64,000 nt of DNA, from positions 124,001 to 188,000 of the forward strand of contig NZ_JADMNM010000005.1 of NCBI RefSeq assembly GCF_016461955.1. The letters run 5' to 3'. Under the pieces are notes generated by a model. That model saw only the letters and a program-made list of their open reading frames with translations, searched no databases and was not told where the DNA came from. The DNA is from Qipengyuania sp. YIM B01966 (GTDB lineage: Bacteria; Pseudomonadota; Alphaproteobacteria; Sphingomonadales; Sphingomonadaceae). Within the stretch, counting starts at the first letter, position 1; each line of letters opens with the position of its first letter. Shown here in pieces: positions 10,092 to 19,401 of the stretch. Position numbers and translations under genes: made by a program.

Positions 10092-11048
10092 ATGACCGTT
10101 TTCAACGCCCAATCGACTGCGGACGAGGTGCTGGCCGGATGCGATCTTGCCGGGCAGACAATCTTAATCACCGGCGGCGCCTCGGGGCTGGGTCAGGAAA
10201 CCGCGCGGGCCATGGCGGCGCGGGGCGCGCGCGTCGTGCTGGCCGCGCGTGACGAAGGCAAGCTTGCCGCCGCCGCCGACGCGATCCGTGCCGAGATACC
10301 CGGCGCCGAGGTCGAGACGCTTGTGGTCGATCTTGCCTCGCTCGCCAGCGTGCGCGCGGCAGGCGAGGAGGCCGCAAGCCGGTTCCCGGTGATCGACGTC
10401 CTGATCAACAATGCCGGGGTCATGGCCTGCCCGCAGGGGACCACCGCCGACGGGTTCGAAACCCAGTTCGGCACCAATCACCTCGGGCATTTCCTGCTGA
10501 CGAAATATTTGCTGCCCTCGGTCGAAGCGGGTTCAGCCAAACGGATCGTGAACCTGTCGAGCCGGGCACATCACCGCGCCGGGGTGGATTTTTCCGATCT
10601 CGATTTCACACAGCGCCCCTATGACAAATGGGAAGCCTACGGCCAGTCCAAGACCGCCAACATCCTGTTCACCCGCGCATTGCAACAGCGGCTGGCGCCG
10701 CGCGGGATCGATGTGTTTGCCGTTCATCCGGGCGGCATTGCCACCAATCTCGGCCGCCATCTGACGCAGGATGATCTGAAGGAACTGGTCGCGCGGATGC
10801 AGGACGCGACGGCTGCCGGGGCCAGCGCCTTCAAGACCATCCCGCAAGGCGCCGCAACCACCGCTTGGGCCGCCACCGCGCCCGAGCTTGCCGGCAAAGG
10901 CGGGGTCTATTGCGAGGATTGCCATATCGCCGCCCAAGACGATGCCGATCCGCATGGGGGCGTCAGATCCTACGCCTATGACGATGAGGCGGCCGAGCGT
11001 CTGTGGACTGTATCGGAAGAGCTGGTGGGCGAGAGTTTCCGGCCCTGA
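10092..11048 (+). CDS. Short-chain dehydrogenase/reductase
   Basis: A 318-residue classical SDR of the retinol-dehydrogenase/WWOX-like subgroup. The cofactor loop is ILITGGASGLGQETARAM near residue 23, with NNAGVMACP near residue 103. The catalytic Ser lies in LSSRAHHRAG, and Tyr/Lys in YGQSKTANILF near residue 192. HPGGIATNLGRHL follows, a pattern usual for this subgroup. The basic ARD after beta-2 suggests NADP(H) preference. A good AAAGGA ribosome-binding site precedes the ATG. The substrate is unknown. It is convergent with zntB with no gap. Confidence 0.88.
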   Translation: MTVFNAQSTADEVLAGCDLAGQTILITGGASGLGQETARAMAARGARVVLAARDEGKLAAAADAIRAEIPGAEVETLVVDLASLASVRAAGEEAASRFPVIDVLINNAGVMACPQGTTADGFETQFGTNHLGHFLLTKYLLPSVEAGSAKRIVNLSSRAHHRAGVDFSDLDFTQRPYDKWEAYGQSKTANILFTRALQQRLAPRGIDVFAVHPGGIATNLGRHLTQDDLKELVARMQDATAAGASAFKTIPQGAATTAWAATAPELAGKGGVYCEDCHIAAQDDADPHGGVRSYAYDDEAAERLWTVSEELVGESFRP

Positions 11049-12065
11049 TCAGAGCCATTTCCACCAGCGGAACAGCAGCACCATCCCGAACACCAGAGCG
11101 AGGCACAGCAGAACGATCCACCAGAACGCTTGCGGATCGGTCGCATAGGGGATGCCCTCGACATTCATCCCGATAAGGCCGGTCAGAAAGGTCAGCGGCA
11201 TGAAGATCGTCGCCACCAGCGTCAGCAGATAATTGGTGCGGTCCGACCGGGCGAGCGCCCGCGCGCGCAATTCATCCATCAGCACCACCGCGCTTTCCTT
11301 GCTGATGTCGATATCCTCGAGATAGCGTTTCAGGCGGAAGATCGTCTCGCCGATCTCGCGCCGGTCGTGGTCCTCGAACCAATCGGGTGCATCGCGGCTG
11401 ATGCTTTCGAGCGCGACGTGTTCGGGCCCCATGTGCCGTTGCAAGGCCAATGCGCCGCGGCGAACTTCGGCAATCTCGCTGACCATCGCGTCCGGTGTGC
11501 CGCGCACTTGACGCCGGTCCAGCTCGTCGATTTGATCGTTGAGGTCGATGATCGCCGCACTCATCCGGGTGATGATGTGTTCGATCAGCCGGGTGATCAA
11601 CGCGCCGGCATCCACCGGGCCGCGGGCCTCGTTCAGTTCCTGTACGATATCGCGGGTGGTTTGCAGCGGCAGGCGGCGCAGGGTGACGACGCGGGCGCCG
11701 TCGCTCCACAGCTGGAGCGACACCATATCTTCGGGCTCGGCGCCGGGGTTGAAATTGATCGCCCGCAGCGTTGCCACCAGCGTATCGCCCTCGCGGAACG
11801 CGCGCGGGCGGGTGGAATCCGATACCAGCAGGTCGAGCGTGGGTGGGCGTATCCCCAGCGCCCCGCTCAGCCAAGGGCGCACGTCGGGCATCGTCCGGTC
11901 GAGATGGGTCCACAGCACCTCGCCCGGCCGGGCCGGCTGCCAGGCCTGCGCCTCGGACCAGCCCAGCGCGCGCGCCCCGCCCTCGCCGTCGAGCAGGCGG
12001 GCAAACAGCAACGGACCGTCGGGCATGGCGGGCGATGGCAGGGACGGGTGCGGGTCGGGTATCAT
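11049..12065 (-). CDS. zntB: Zinc transporter ZntB (CorA family)
   Basis: CorA-like inner-membrane transporter; ZntB moves Zn2+ (proton-coupled import in recent work, earlier described as efflux). The body follows E. coli ZntB along its length: an N-terminal cytoplasmic domain beginning [38 protein letters not shown], a long helical stalk, and two C-terminal helices with the signature [11 protein letters not shown] in the GMN position, ending in WKWL. The start is 12065 (338 residues), with 12026 as an alternative (325). The frame continues far upstream over ispG leader sequence and was trimmed. It is divergent from ispG with an 82-base gap. Confidence 0.88.
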   Translation of the reverse strand: MIPDPHPSLPSPAMPDGPLLFARLLDGEGGARALGWSEAQAWQPARPGEVLWTHLDRTMPDVRPWLSGALGIRPPTLDLLVSDSTRPRAFREGDTLVATLRAINFNPGAEPEDMVSLQLWSDGARVVTLRRLPLQTTRDIVQELNEARGPVDAGALITRLIEHIITRMSAAIIDLNDQIDELDRRQVRGTPDAMVSEIAEVRRGALALQRHMGPEHVALESISRDAPDWFEDHDRREIGETIFRLKRYLEDIDISKESAVVLMDELRARALARSDRTNYLLTLVATIFMPLTFLTGLIGMNVEGIPYATDPQAFWWIVLLCLALVFGMVLLFRWWKWL

Positions 12066-12147
12066 CGCGCCTCTGCTTGCCGATTTTGCGCGCCGCTGCA
12101 ATCGCGCGTGTTCCGCCGCGCTCCGCTTGCTGCTAAAGGGCCAGGCC

Positions 12148-13293
12148 ATGAACGCGATCCGCCCCTGGCGAACCATCATCCGCCGTCCCAGCCGCCAGAT
12201 CATGGTCGGCAATGTCCCGGTGGGCGGCGATGCGCCGATCACCGTGCAGACGATGACCAACACCCCGACCGAGGATGCGGTGGCGACGATCGACCAGATC
12301 CGCCGCTGCGAGGATGCCGGCGCGGATATCATCCGCGTATCCTGCCCGACCGAGGAATCGACCGCCAGTTTCCGCCAGATCGCCCGCGCCGCCCGCGTGC
12401 CATTGGTGGCCGACATCCATTTCCACTACAAGCGCGCCCTCGAAGCCGCCGATGCGGGCGCGGCCTGCCTGCGGATCAATCCGGGCAATATCGGTTCCTC
12501 CGAACGCGTGGCAGAGGTGGTCCGCGCGGCCAAGGCCAATGGCTGCGCGATCCGCATCGGCGTCAATGCTGGGAGCCTCGAAAAGGACCTGCTCGAGAAA
12601 TATGGCGAACCCTGCCCCGAGGCGCTGGTCGAAAGCGCGCTCGACCATATCAGGCTGCTGCAGGACCACGATTTTCACGACTACAAGGTGGCGGTGAAGG
12701 CGAGCGACGTGTTCCTTGCCGTCGCCGCCTATCAGGCGCTGGCCGAAACGGTCGATTGCCCGCTGCATCTCGGCATTACCGAAGCCGGCGGGTTGATCGG
12801 CGGGACGGTCAAATCCTCCATCGGCATCGGCAGCCTGCTGTGGGCCGGCATCGGCGACACGATCCGCGTCTCGCTCTCGGCCGAGCCGGAGAAGGAGGTC
12901 AAGGTCGGGTTCGAGATCCTCAAAGGACTGGGACTGCGCACGCGTGGGGTGCGGATCGTCTCGTGCCCGTCGTGCAGCCGGCAGGGCTTTGACGTGATCC
13001 GCACGGTCGAGGCTCTTGAGGCGCGGCTCGAACACATCAAGACCCCGATGAGCCTGTCGGTGCTCGGCTGCGTCGTCAACGGCCCCGGCGAAGCGCGCGA
13101 AACCGATATTGGCATTACTGGCGGCGGCGCGGGCAAGCACATGGTCTATCTGTCGGGCGTGACCGACCACCACGTCGAAAGCGGCGCGATGCTCGACCAC
13201 ATCGTCCGCCTGGTCGAAGCCAAAGCCGCCGAAATCGAAGCCGGGATGAGCGATGCCGGTAACGCCACCCACACGGCGGTGGCCGCGGAATGA
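12148..13293 (+). CDS. ispG: 4-hydroxy-3-methylbut-2-en-1-yl diphosphate synthase IspG (GcpE)
   Basis: Penultimate enzyme of the MEP isoprenoid pathway, converting MEcPP to HMBPP with a 4Fe-4S cluster. ATG 12148 gives 381 residues starting [20 protein letters not shown], typical of the bacterial two-domain form. Seen are [12 protein letters not shown], the TIM-barrel segment [12 protein letters not shown], and the cluster ligands [11 protein letters not shown] near residue 272 plus [13 protein letters not shown] near residue 310, which supplies the third Cys and the following Glu. The ORF continues upstream into zntB antisense sequence, which was discarded. Confidence 0.96.
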   Translation: MNAIRPWRTIIRRPSRQIMVGNVPVGGDAPITVQTMTNTPTEDAVATIDQIRRCEDAGADIIRVSCPTEESTASFRQIARAARVPLVADIHFHYKRALEAADAGAACLRINPGNIGSSERVAEVVRAAKANGCAIRIGVNAGSLEKDLLEKYGEPCPEALVESALDHIRLLQDHDFHDYKVAVKASDVFLAVAAYQALAETVDCPLHLGITEAGGLIGGTVKSSIGIGSLLWAGIGDTIRVSLSAEPEKEVKVGFEILKGLGLRTRGVRIVSCPSCSRQGFDVIRTVEALEARLEHIKTPMSLSVLGCVVNGPGEARETDIGITGGGAGKHMVYLSGVTDHHVESGAMLDHIVRLVEAKAAEIEAGMSDAGNATHTAVAAE

Positions 13294-13374
13294 ACGGCGC
13301 GCCTGGTCGCACGAGGGGAACGGCCCACGCCTCGTTCATGGCGCGGCTAATGGCGGGCTGCTAGGCGCCGGACG

Positions 13375-14103
13375 ATGAAACGGCGTGATCTGTTGAAGGG
13401 TGGCCTTGCTGCCGGCGCGGCGATGGCGGTGCCGGTGCGCGGGCTGGCCCAGGCGGCCACCGTGCCGGCCGCGCCCACCGCGCTCGGCCAGCGCGACCGC
13501 GCGCTGTTCGAGATCGCGCGCCGCGAGCTGGCGCGCGCGCCGGCCGGAATCCTGTGGAAGCATGACATTGTCGGCATCGCCGATTTCGGGCTGCATTCGG
13601 CCTATCCCCGGCTCCACTTCGTCAATCTCGAACAGGGTTCGGTCAATTCCTATCTCTGTTCGCATGGCTCTGGGTCCGACCCGGAACATGATGGCTGGCT
13701 CAACTGGTTTTCGAATGTCCACGGCTCGAACGCGACCAGCCGCGGGGCTTATGCCAGCCGTAACTGGTACACCGGCCAGTTCGGTGTGTCGGTGCGCCTG
13801 ATGGGCCTCGACCCGACCAATTCGAACGCGCTCGACCGGGCGATCGTGCTGCACCGCGCGCATTACGCCGAACGCAGCCATGTCGATCGCTGGGGCCGGC
13901 TGGGCCGGTCGAACGGCTGCTTTGCGATGGGTGTGGCCGATTTTCGCATTGCCTTGCAGCAGCTTGCGGGCGGTCGGTTGCTGTTTGCCGACCGCCTGGG
14001 CCTGATGCCCGACGGCGTCCCCCCACCCCCACCGCCGGGCCAGCTTCAACTGCTGAACCCGCAGCCAAATTACGGCCCGCGCGAGAACCCTGGGGTCTTC
14101 TGA
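13375..14103 (+). CDS. Murein L,D-transpeptidase catalytic domain protein (YkuD_2 type)
   Basis: A 242-residue exported protein of the YkuD_2/DUF-type L,D-transpeptidase group, expected to act on peptidoglycan stem peptides in the periplasm. The N-terminus MKRRDLLKGGLAAGAAMAVP looks like a twin-arginine signal. The catalytic segment GRLGRSNGCFAMGVADF near residue 180 carries the nucleophile Cys and replaces the SHGC of ordinary YkuD enzymes. The C-terminus is rich in proline. It is tail-to-tail with a second, unrelated L,D-transpeptidase, which suggests shared wall-remodelling duty. Confidence 0.85.
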   Translation: MKRRDLLKGGLAAGAAMAVPVRGLAQAATVPAAPTALGQRDRALFEIARRELARAPAGILWKHDIVGIADFGLHSAYPRLHFVNLEQGSVNSYLCSHGSGSDPEHDGWLNWFSNVHGSNATSRGAYASRNWYTGQFGVSVRLMGLDPTNSNALDRAIVLHRAHYAERSHVDRWGRLGRSNGCFAMGVADFRIALQQLAGGRLLFADRLGLMPDGVPPPPPPGQLQLLNPQPNYGPRENPGVF

Positions 14104-14108
14104 CTGGC

Positions 14109-15479
14109 TCAGGTCGTCTGCAAATCGTCGATGATCTCGACCGCTTCTTCGCTGGTGCGGCGGGCGCGGTTTTCCTGGCGCGGGGCGTCCAATGCCGCCA
14201 GCACCGGGGCGTCGCGCCCATAGATGTCGGCGAAGGTCGCCAGATTGCCGTTAATGTCCTGCGCCATGGTGAAATAGGTGATGTAGACCGGCATCCGCCG
14301 CTCGACCGGGACACGGGTATATTTGCCCGAGGTGGAGATCCGCACCGCCTCCGCGGCGGCCGCCTGCCGCGCTTCGGGGGTGGTCGCATTGTTGCCGAGG
14401 ATAGCCAGCGTGATCGCCAGTTCCTGCGCCCGCTCGGTCCGCACGCAGCCATGGCTGAGCGCACGATTGGCCTGATTGAACAGCCCGCGGTTGGGCGTGT
14501 CATGCAGGAAGATGGCGTGCGGATTGGGCATGTCGAGCTTCATCAGGCCAAGCGAATTGCCGGGCCCAGGCTGCTGGACCACGGTGACGAACCCGTTGGC
14601 CCCGCGCGTCCCGACATAGCCCGCGCGCCGTGCCCATGCCGGGTTGCCGAGCACGCGCGCCCCCAGCCCCTCGCCGCGCACGATCGATTGCGGCACCGTC
14701 CAGGTCGGGTTGAAGATTACCCCTTCGACCGTTTCGGCCAGTTGCGGCGTGGCCGTTCGCCCCGGCTTCCCGACAATTGTACGATAGGTGCTGATAATCT
14801 TGTCATTGACCGTCAGCCGGAGCTGATATTCGGGGACATTGGTAATGAGATACTGGCTGCCCAGATCGCGCGCGAGCCAGCGCCAGCGATCCATATTGGC
14901 GCGGATCAGCTTGGTCCGGCGCGGATCGGTAGTGGTCGCCAGTTCCTGTTTCAGCCGCGCATAATCAGGATGCGTCGGGTTGAGCATGGCCAGTGCGCCG
15001 GCGATGTCGCCGCTGGTAAGCGCGCGGGTCATCACCTCGGCGGTCGGCATCCGGTCGGCATCGGGATCGACCACGAACCACTGGCGGCGGGCCGACATCG
15101 GCGTGCGCCCGTCGCGCAGATCCTCGACCAGCCAGGCAAAGGTGCGGCTGGCCATTTGGTCAAGCTCCGCGCCCGGGCCGGCCGACAGCGCCGCTTGCAG
15201 TTCGGCAGGCCGATAATCCGCCGGGTCGAGCCCTTCGGCGCCGATCCCGGCAATCACCGCCTGCAGCGCGCGGGCATTGGCAGGCGACCATTGCTGCACC
15301 AGCGGCGCAGCTGTTGCAGCAACATCAGCGGATGGTTCTGATGCGGGCGCTTGCGCGGCGGGCTGATTTTCCGCGGGGAGCAAATTGGCCGGCGCAGCCT
15401 GTGCTCTGGCGGTATTGGCTGACAGCGCCAGAGCCAAAGCGCCCGAGGTGAGGCCGAGAGTGCGAACCGCGAAATTCAT
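14109..15479 (-). CDS. L,D-transpeptidase of the YcbB/LdtD-like group
   Basis: Periplasmic enzyme that forms 3-3 peptidoglycan cross-links or attaches proteins. ATG 15479 gives 456 residues with a signal peptide (MNFAVRTLGLTSGALALALS, cleaved after ARA); an upstream ATG would add 22 residues and ruin it. An Ala/Pro linker and a scaffold domain lead to the YkuD domain (residues about 215-400), which ends in the catalytic ALSHGCVRTERAQELA. It has the long capping insert seen in YcbB. It is convergent with the YkuD_2 gene, 5 bases between stops. Confidence 0.9.
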   Translation of the reverse strand: MNFAVRTLGLTSGALALALSANTARAQAAPANLLPAENQPAAQAPASEPSADVAATAAPLVQQWSPANARALQAVIAGIGAEGLDPADYRPAELQAALSAGPGAELDQMASRTFAWLVEDLRDGRTPMSARRQWFVVDPDADRMPTAEVMTRALTSGDIAGALAMLNPTHPDYARLKQELATTTDPRRTKLIRANMDRWRWLARDLGSQYLITNVPEYQLRLTVNDKIISTYRTIVGKPGRTATPQLAETVEGVIFNPTWTVPQSIVRGEGLGARVLGNPAWARRAGYVGTRGANGFVTVVQQPGPGNSLGLMKLDMPNPHAIFLHDTPNRGLFNQANRALSHGCVRTERAQELAITLAILGNNATTPEARQAAAAEAVRISTSGKYTRVPVERRMPVYITYFTMAQDINGNLATFADIYGRDAPVLAALDAPRQENRARRTSEEAVEIIDDLQTT

Positions 15480-15639
15480 GATCTGTATTCGTCCTGCTGA
15501 GTGGCTACGGGCTGTGGCCGGCTTCATAGCGCGCGATGCGGACAAAAACCATCGTCCCTACTGCCTGAAGCCACGCTGAATCCGCAATTTTGCGCAGTCG
15601 CCTCGCCAAGGCTGTCTGTGCGGAGTAAGTCCTCCGGCG

Positions 15640-16533
15640 ATGCGCGCCCATCCGACCCTCCTGCCATTCGCAGCCACGTTCCTGGCGGTGGGCCTGCTGT
15701 CGCTGATGGACGCGCTGATGAAAGGAGCGGCACTGGCGGCAGGGGCGTACAGCGCCGCGCTGCTGCGGTCAGCCATTGCGGCGGCAATCGTGATCCCGCT
15801 TTGGCTGGCGGGCGGCGGCAGCTGGCCTGCCCGACCGGCGTTGCGGGTCCATCTGCGCCGGGGCGTGGTGGCCGCGTTTATGGCGCTGACCTTTTTCTAT
15901 GCGCTGACCAAGCTGCCGATCGCCGAGACCATCGCCATCTCTTTCGTCGCTCCGCTGGCCGCGCTGTGGCTTGCGGCGTTTGTGCTGGGCGAGCAGATCC
16001 GGCGCGAGGCTATTGCTGCCGCCGTGTTGGGGCTGATCGGGACGCTTGTCATCATCGGCGGGCGGATCGGCAATGCCAGCTTCGACCACGACACACTGCT
16101 GGGCCTCCTGGCCATCCTGTTCTCGGCTGCGCTCTATGCGTATAATCTGGTGCTCACCCGGCAGCAGGCGCTACTGGCCGGGCCGCTCGAAGTGGCGACT
16201 TTCCATAGCGGCGTGGGCGTGGTTACGCTCGCCGCCGCCGCGCCGTTCCTGCTGACGATCCCCGATGCGGCCACGCTGCGGCTGATTGGCGCATCGTCCT
16301 TCCTGACCATTGGCGGCAGCATGGCCTTTGCCTGGGCCTATGCCCGAGCGGAGGCACAGGCGCTGGTGCCGATCGAATATTCGGGTTTCCTGTGGGCGGC
16401 CTTGTTCGGCTGGCTGTTCTTCTCCGAAACCGTGACGACGACCACGCTCGCCGGAACGGTCCTGATCGTAATCGGCTGCTGGCTGGCGACGCGCCGAGCG
16501 CGGGCCGACCCGCCTGAACAGCTTGCCGTCTAG
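15640..16533 (+). CDS. DMT-superfamily transporter (EamA domains)
   Basis: A 297-residue inner-membrane permease with ten predicted helices arranged as two EamA repeats of about 140 residues. Segments such as FYALTKLPIAETIAISFVAP in repeat 1 and EYSGFLWAALFGWLFFSE in repeat 2 are typical of the family that exports amino acids, nucleosides or other metabolites. The substrate cannot be assigned. It stands alone between the L,D-transpeptidase and acnA with no partner genes. Confidence 0.87.
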   Translation: MRAHPTLLPFAATFLAVGLLSLMDALMKGAALAAGAYSAALLRSAIAAAIVIPLWLAGGGSWPARPALRVHLRRGVVAAFMALTFFYALTKLPIAETIAISFVAPLAALWLAAFVLGEQIRREAIAAAVLGLIGTLVIIGGRIGNASFDHDTLLGLLAILFSAALYAYNLVLTRQQALLAGPLEVATFHSGVGVVTLAAAAPFLLTIPDAATLRLIGASSFLTIGGSMAFAWAYARAEAQALVPIEYSGFLWAALFGWLFFSETVTTTTLAGTVLIVIGCWLATRRARADPPEQLAV

Positions 16534-16636
16534 CGCCAGCGGCCTACCCGCCACCTTGACGCCGCCGCCGTGAAAGCGCAGGTGCCCGGCCAAATGTCAG
16601 GCGCCCGGCGCCGCAGTAGCGAAAGGATCCGCCCCC

Positions 16637-19315
16637 ATGGCCCAGGTCGGCAAGAACTCTCTCGACACGCGCGCGACGCTCAGCGTTGGCGGGCGCGACT
16701 ACGCCTATTATTCGCTTGCCCGGGCAGCGGAAAAAGTAGGCGATGTCAGCCGCCTGCCGTTCTCGATGAAGGTTCTGCTGGAAAATCTGCTGCGTTTCGA
16801 AGATGTCGGCCATACCGTCTCGATCGGCGATGTGCAGGCGATTGCCGATTGGCAGCGCAACCCCGTCACGGGCAAGGAAATCCAGTACCGCCCCGCGCGC
16901 GTGCTGCTGCAGGACTTCACCGGCGTCCCCTGCGTGGTCGATCTTGCCGCGATGCGCGATGCGATCAGCCGGCTGGGCGGCGACACCGGGAAAATCAATC
17001 CGCAAGTGCCGGTCAACCTCGTCATCGACCATTCGGTGATGGTCGATGAATTCGGCCATCCGCGCGCATTCGAACAGAATGTCGAGCTGGAATATGCGCG
17101 CAATGCCGAACGCTACGACTTCCTCAAATGGGGATCGAAGAGCTTCGACAATTTCTCAGCCGTGCCGCCGGGCACCGGCATCTGCCATCAGGTGAACCTC
17201 GAACACATCGCCCAATGCGTCTGGACCGGAGAGGACGCTGACGGTGTCACGGTTGCCTATCCCGACACCTGTGTCGGCACCGACAGCCACACCACCATGG
17301 TCAACGGCCTTGGCGTGCTCGGCTGGGGCGTTGGCGGGATCGAGGCCGAGGCGGCGATGCTGGGCCAGCCGATTTCGATGCTGATACCCGAAGTGGTCGG
17401 GTTCAAGCTCACGGGCAAACTCAGCGAAGGCGTCACCGCGACCGATCTCGTGCTGACCTGCACCCAGCTCCTGCGCGCACATGGGGTGGTCGGCAAGTTC
17501 GTTGAGTATTACGGCGACGGGCTATCCACGCTGAGCCTCGCCGACCGGGCGACGCTGGCGAACATGGCGCCCGAATATGGCGCGACCTGCGGATTCTTCG
17601 GGATCGACGACAAGACCCTCGATTATTTGCGCCTGACGGGCCGTGACGAGCAGCGCATCGCACTGGTGGAAGCCTATGCAAAAGAACAGGGCCTGTGGCA
17701 CGATCCCTCGGCGCCCGACCCGGTGTTCTCGAGCACGCTCGAGCTCGATCTTGGCAGCGTTGTGCCCTCGCTTGCTGGCCCCAAGCGGCCGCAGGACCGG
17801 GTCGATCTTGGGCTGGTGGACGACACGTTCAATGCCGATCTCAGCAAGACCTATGGCCGCGCAGCGGGCAAGCGCGCCCCGGTAGAAGGCAAGGGCCACG
17901 ATATTGGCGATGGCGACGTAGTGATCGCCGCGATCACCAGTTGCACCAACACCTCAAACCCGGACGTGCTGATCGCGGCCGGACTGGTGGCCAAGAAAGC
18001 CAATGAGCGCGGCCTGACCCGCAAGCCGTGGGTCAAGACCAGCCTTGCGCCGGGATCGCAGGTGGTCACCGACTATCTCGAGAAAGCCGGCCTGCAAACG
18101 CATCTCGATGCACTGGGGTTCGATCTGGTCGGCTATGGCTGCACCACCTGTATCGGCAATTCCGGCCCGCTGGCCGAGCCGATTTCAAAGGCGATCAACG
18201 AGAACGAGATCGTCGCTGCCAGCGTCTTGTCGGGCAACCGCAATTTCGAAGGCCGCGTCAGCCCGGACGTGCGCGCGAATTTCCTCGCCAGCCCGCCTTT
18301 GGTAGTCGCCTATGCGATCAAGGGCACCGTGACCGAGGATATCACCACCGCGCCGATCGGTATGGACCGCAACGGCGATCAGGTGTTCCTGCGCGATGTC
18401 TGGCCGACCAGCCTCGAAATAGCAGAACTGCGCGCATCGAGCATAGACCGAGGCATGTTCGCGGCGCGCTACGCCGATGTCTCCAAGGGCGACGCGCATT
18501 GGCAGGCGATTACCGTCGAAGGCAGCGACACCTATCAGTGGCGCCCGGGCAGCACCTACATCGCCAACCCGCCCTTCTTTGACGGAATGACGATGACCCC
18601 GGCACCGGTGACCGACATCGTCGATGCGCGGCCGCTGGCGATCCTCGGCGATTCGGTGACCACCGATCACATCAGCCCAGCCGGCTCGATCAAGGCCGAC
18701 AGCCCGGCCGGGCGGTTCCTGCTCGAACATCAGGTCCCGCGCGAGGATTTCAATTCCTATGGTAGCCGGCGCGGCAATCACGATGTGATGATGCGCGGCA
18801 CCTTTGCCAATATCCGCATCCGCAACGAAATGGTGCCCGGCACCGAAGGCGGGTTCACATCGTACAAGGGCGAGACCATGGCGATCTATGATGCCGCCAT
18901 GCGCCACCGCGAGGACGGGACGCCGCTGATCGTGGTTGCGGGCAAGGAATACGGCACCGGCTCGAGCCGCGACTGGGCCGCCAAGGGGACCACTCTGCTG
19001 GGCGTGCGCGCCGTGCTGGTCGAAAGCTTCGAGCGTATCCACCGGTCGAACCTCGTCGGGATGGGTGTGCTGCCGCTCCAGTTCAAGGATGGCGACAGCC
19101 GGCTCACGCTGGGCCTGACGGGCGAGGATCAGTTCACCATTCGCGGCCTCGCCGATCTGGTGCCGGGGCAGGATGTCACCGTCGATGTCACTCGCGCCGA
19201 CGGCTCGACCTTCAGCTTCGCGGTCAAGTGCCGGATCGATACCGCGAACGAGATGGATTATTACCGCAACGGCGGCATCCTGCACTACGTACTCCGCAAG
19301 CTCGCTGTGGGCTGA
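16637..19315 (+). CDS. acnA: Aconitate hydratase AcnA
   Basis: TCA-cycle enzyme interconverting citrate and isocitrate. At 892 residues it fits the AcnA/IRP family. The cluster ligands are seen at [12 protein letters not shown] near residue 438 and [13 protein letters not shown] near residue 504. Substrate-binding segments include [19 protein letters not shown] and the C-terminal swivel domain with [16 protein letters not shown] and [26 protein letters not shown] ribosome-binding site precedes the ATG. The gene is monocistronic and ends 33 bases before a strong terminator. Confidence 0.98.
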   Translation: MAQVGKNSLDTRATLSVGGRDYAYYSLARAAEKVGDVSRLPFSMKVLLENLLRFEDVGHTVSIGDVQAIADWQRNPVTGKEIQYRPARVLLQDFTGVPCVVDLAAMRDAISRLGGDTGKINPQVPVNLVIDHSVMVDEFGHPRAFEQNVELEYARNAERYDFLKWGSKSFDNFSAVPPGTGICHQVNLEHIAQCVWTGEDADGVTVAYPDTCVGTDSHTTMVNGLGVLGWGVGGIEAEAAMLGQPISMLIPEVVGFKLTGKLSEGVTATDLVLTCTQLLRAHGVVGKFVEYYGDGLSTLSLADRATLANMAPEYGATCGFFGIDDKTLDYLRLTGRDEQRIALVEAYAKEQGLWHDPSAPDPVFSSTLELDLGSVVPSLAGPKRPQDRVDLGLVDDTFNADLSKTYGRAAGKRAPVEGKGHDIGDGDVVIAAITSCTNTSNPDVLIAAGLVAKKANERGLTRKPWVKTSLAPGSQVVTDYLEKAGLQTHLDALGFDLVGYGCTTCIGNSGPLAEPISKAINENEIVAASVLSGNRNFEGRVSPDVRANFLASPPLVVAYAIKGTVTEDITTAPIGMDRNGDQVFLRDVWPTSLEIAELRASSIDRGMFAARYADVSKGDAHWQAITVEGSDTYQWRPGSTYIANPPFFDGMTMTPAPVTDIVDARPLAILGDSVTTDHISPAGSIKADSPAGRFLLEHQVPREDFNSYGSRRGNHDVMMRGTFANIRIRNEMVPGTEGGFTSYKGETMAIYDAAMRHREDGTPLIVVAGKEYGTGSSRDWAAKGTTLLGVRAVLVESFERIHRSNLVGMGVLPLQFKDGDSRLTLGLTGEDQFTIRGLADLVPGQDVTVDVTRADGSTFSFAVKCRIDTANEMDYYRNGGILHYVLRKLAVG

Positions 19316-19347
19316 TGGCAGGCCTCAGCGGCCCTGTGCGGACGTGA

Positions 19348-19382
19348 AAAGGGCGGCCTTCCATCGCGGGAGGCCGCCCTTT
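19348..19382. terminator. Intrinsic terminator, 12-bp perfect stem, bidirectional
   Basis: AAAGGGCGGCCT (19348-19359) pairs perfectly with AGGCCGCCCTTT (19371-19382) around an 11-base loop. A-rich and T-rich flanks make it usable from both sides, so it can end acnA from the left and the minus-strand repeat-protein gene from the right. Confidence 0.85.
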
Positions 19383-19401
19383 CCTTTGCGCCTGGCGAGG
19401 C

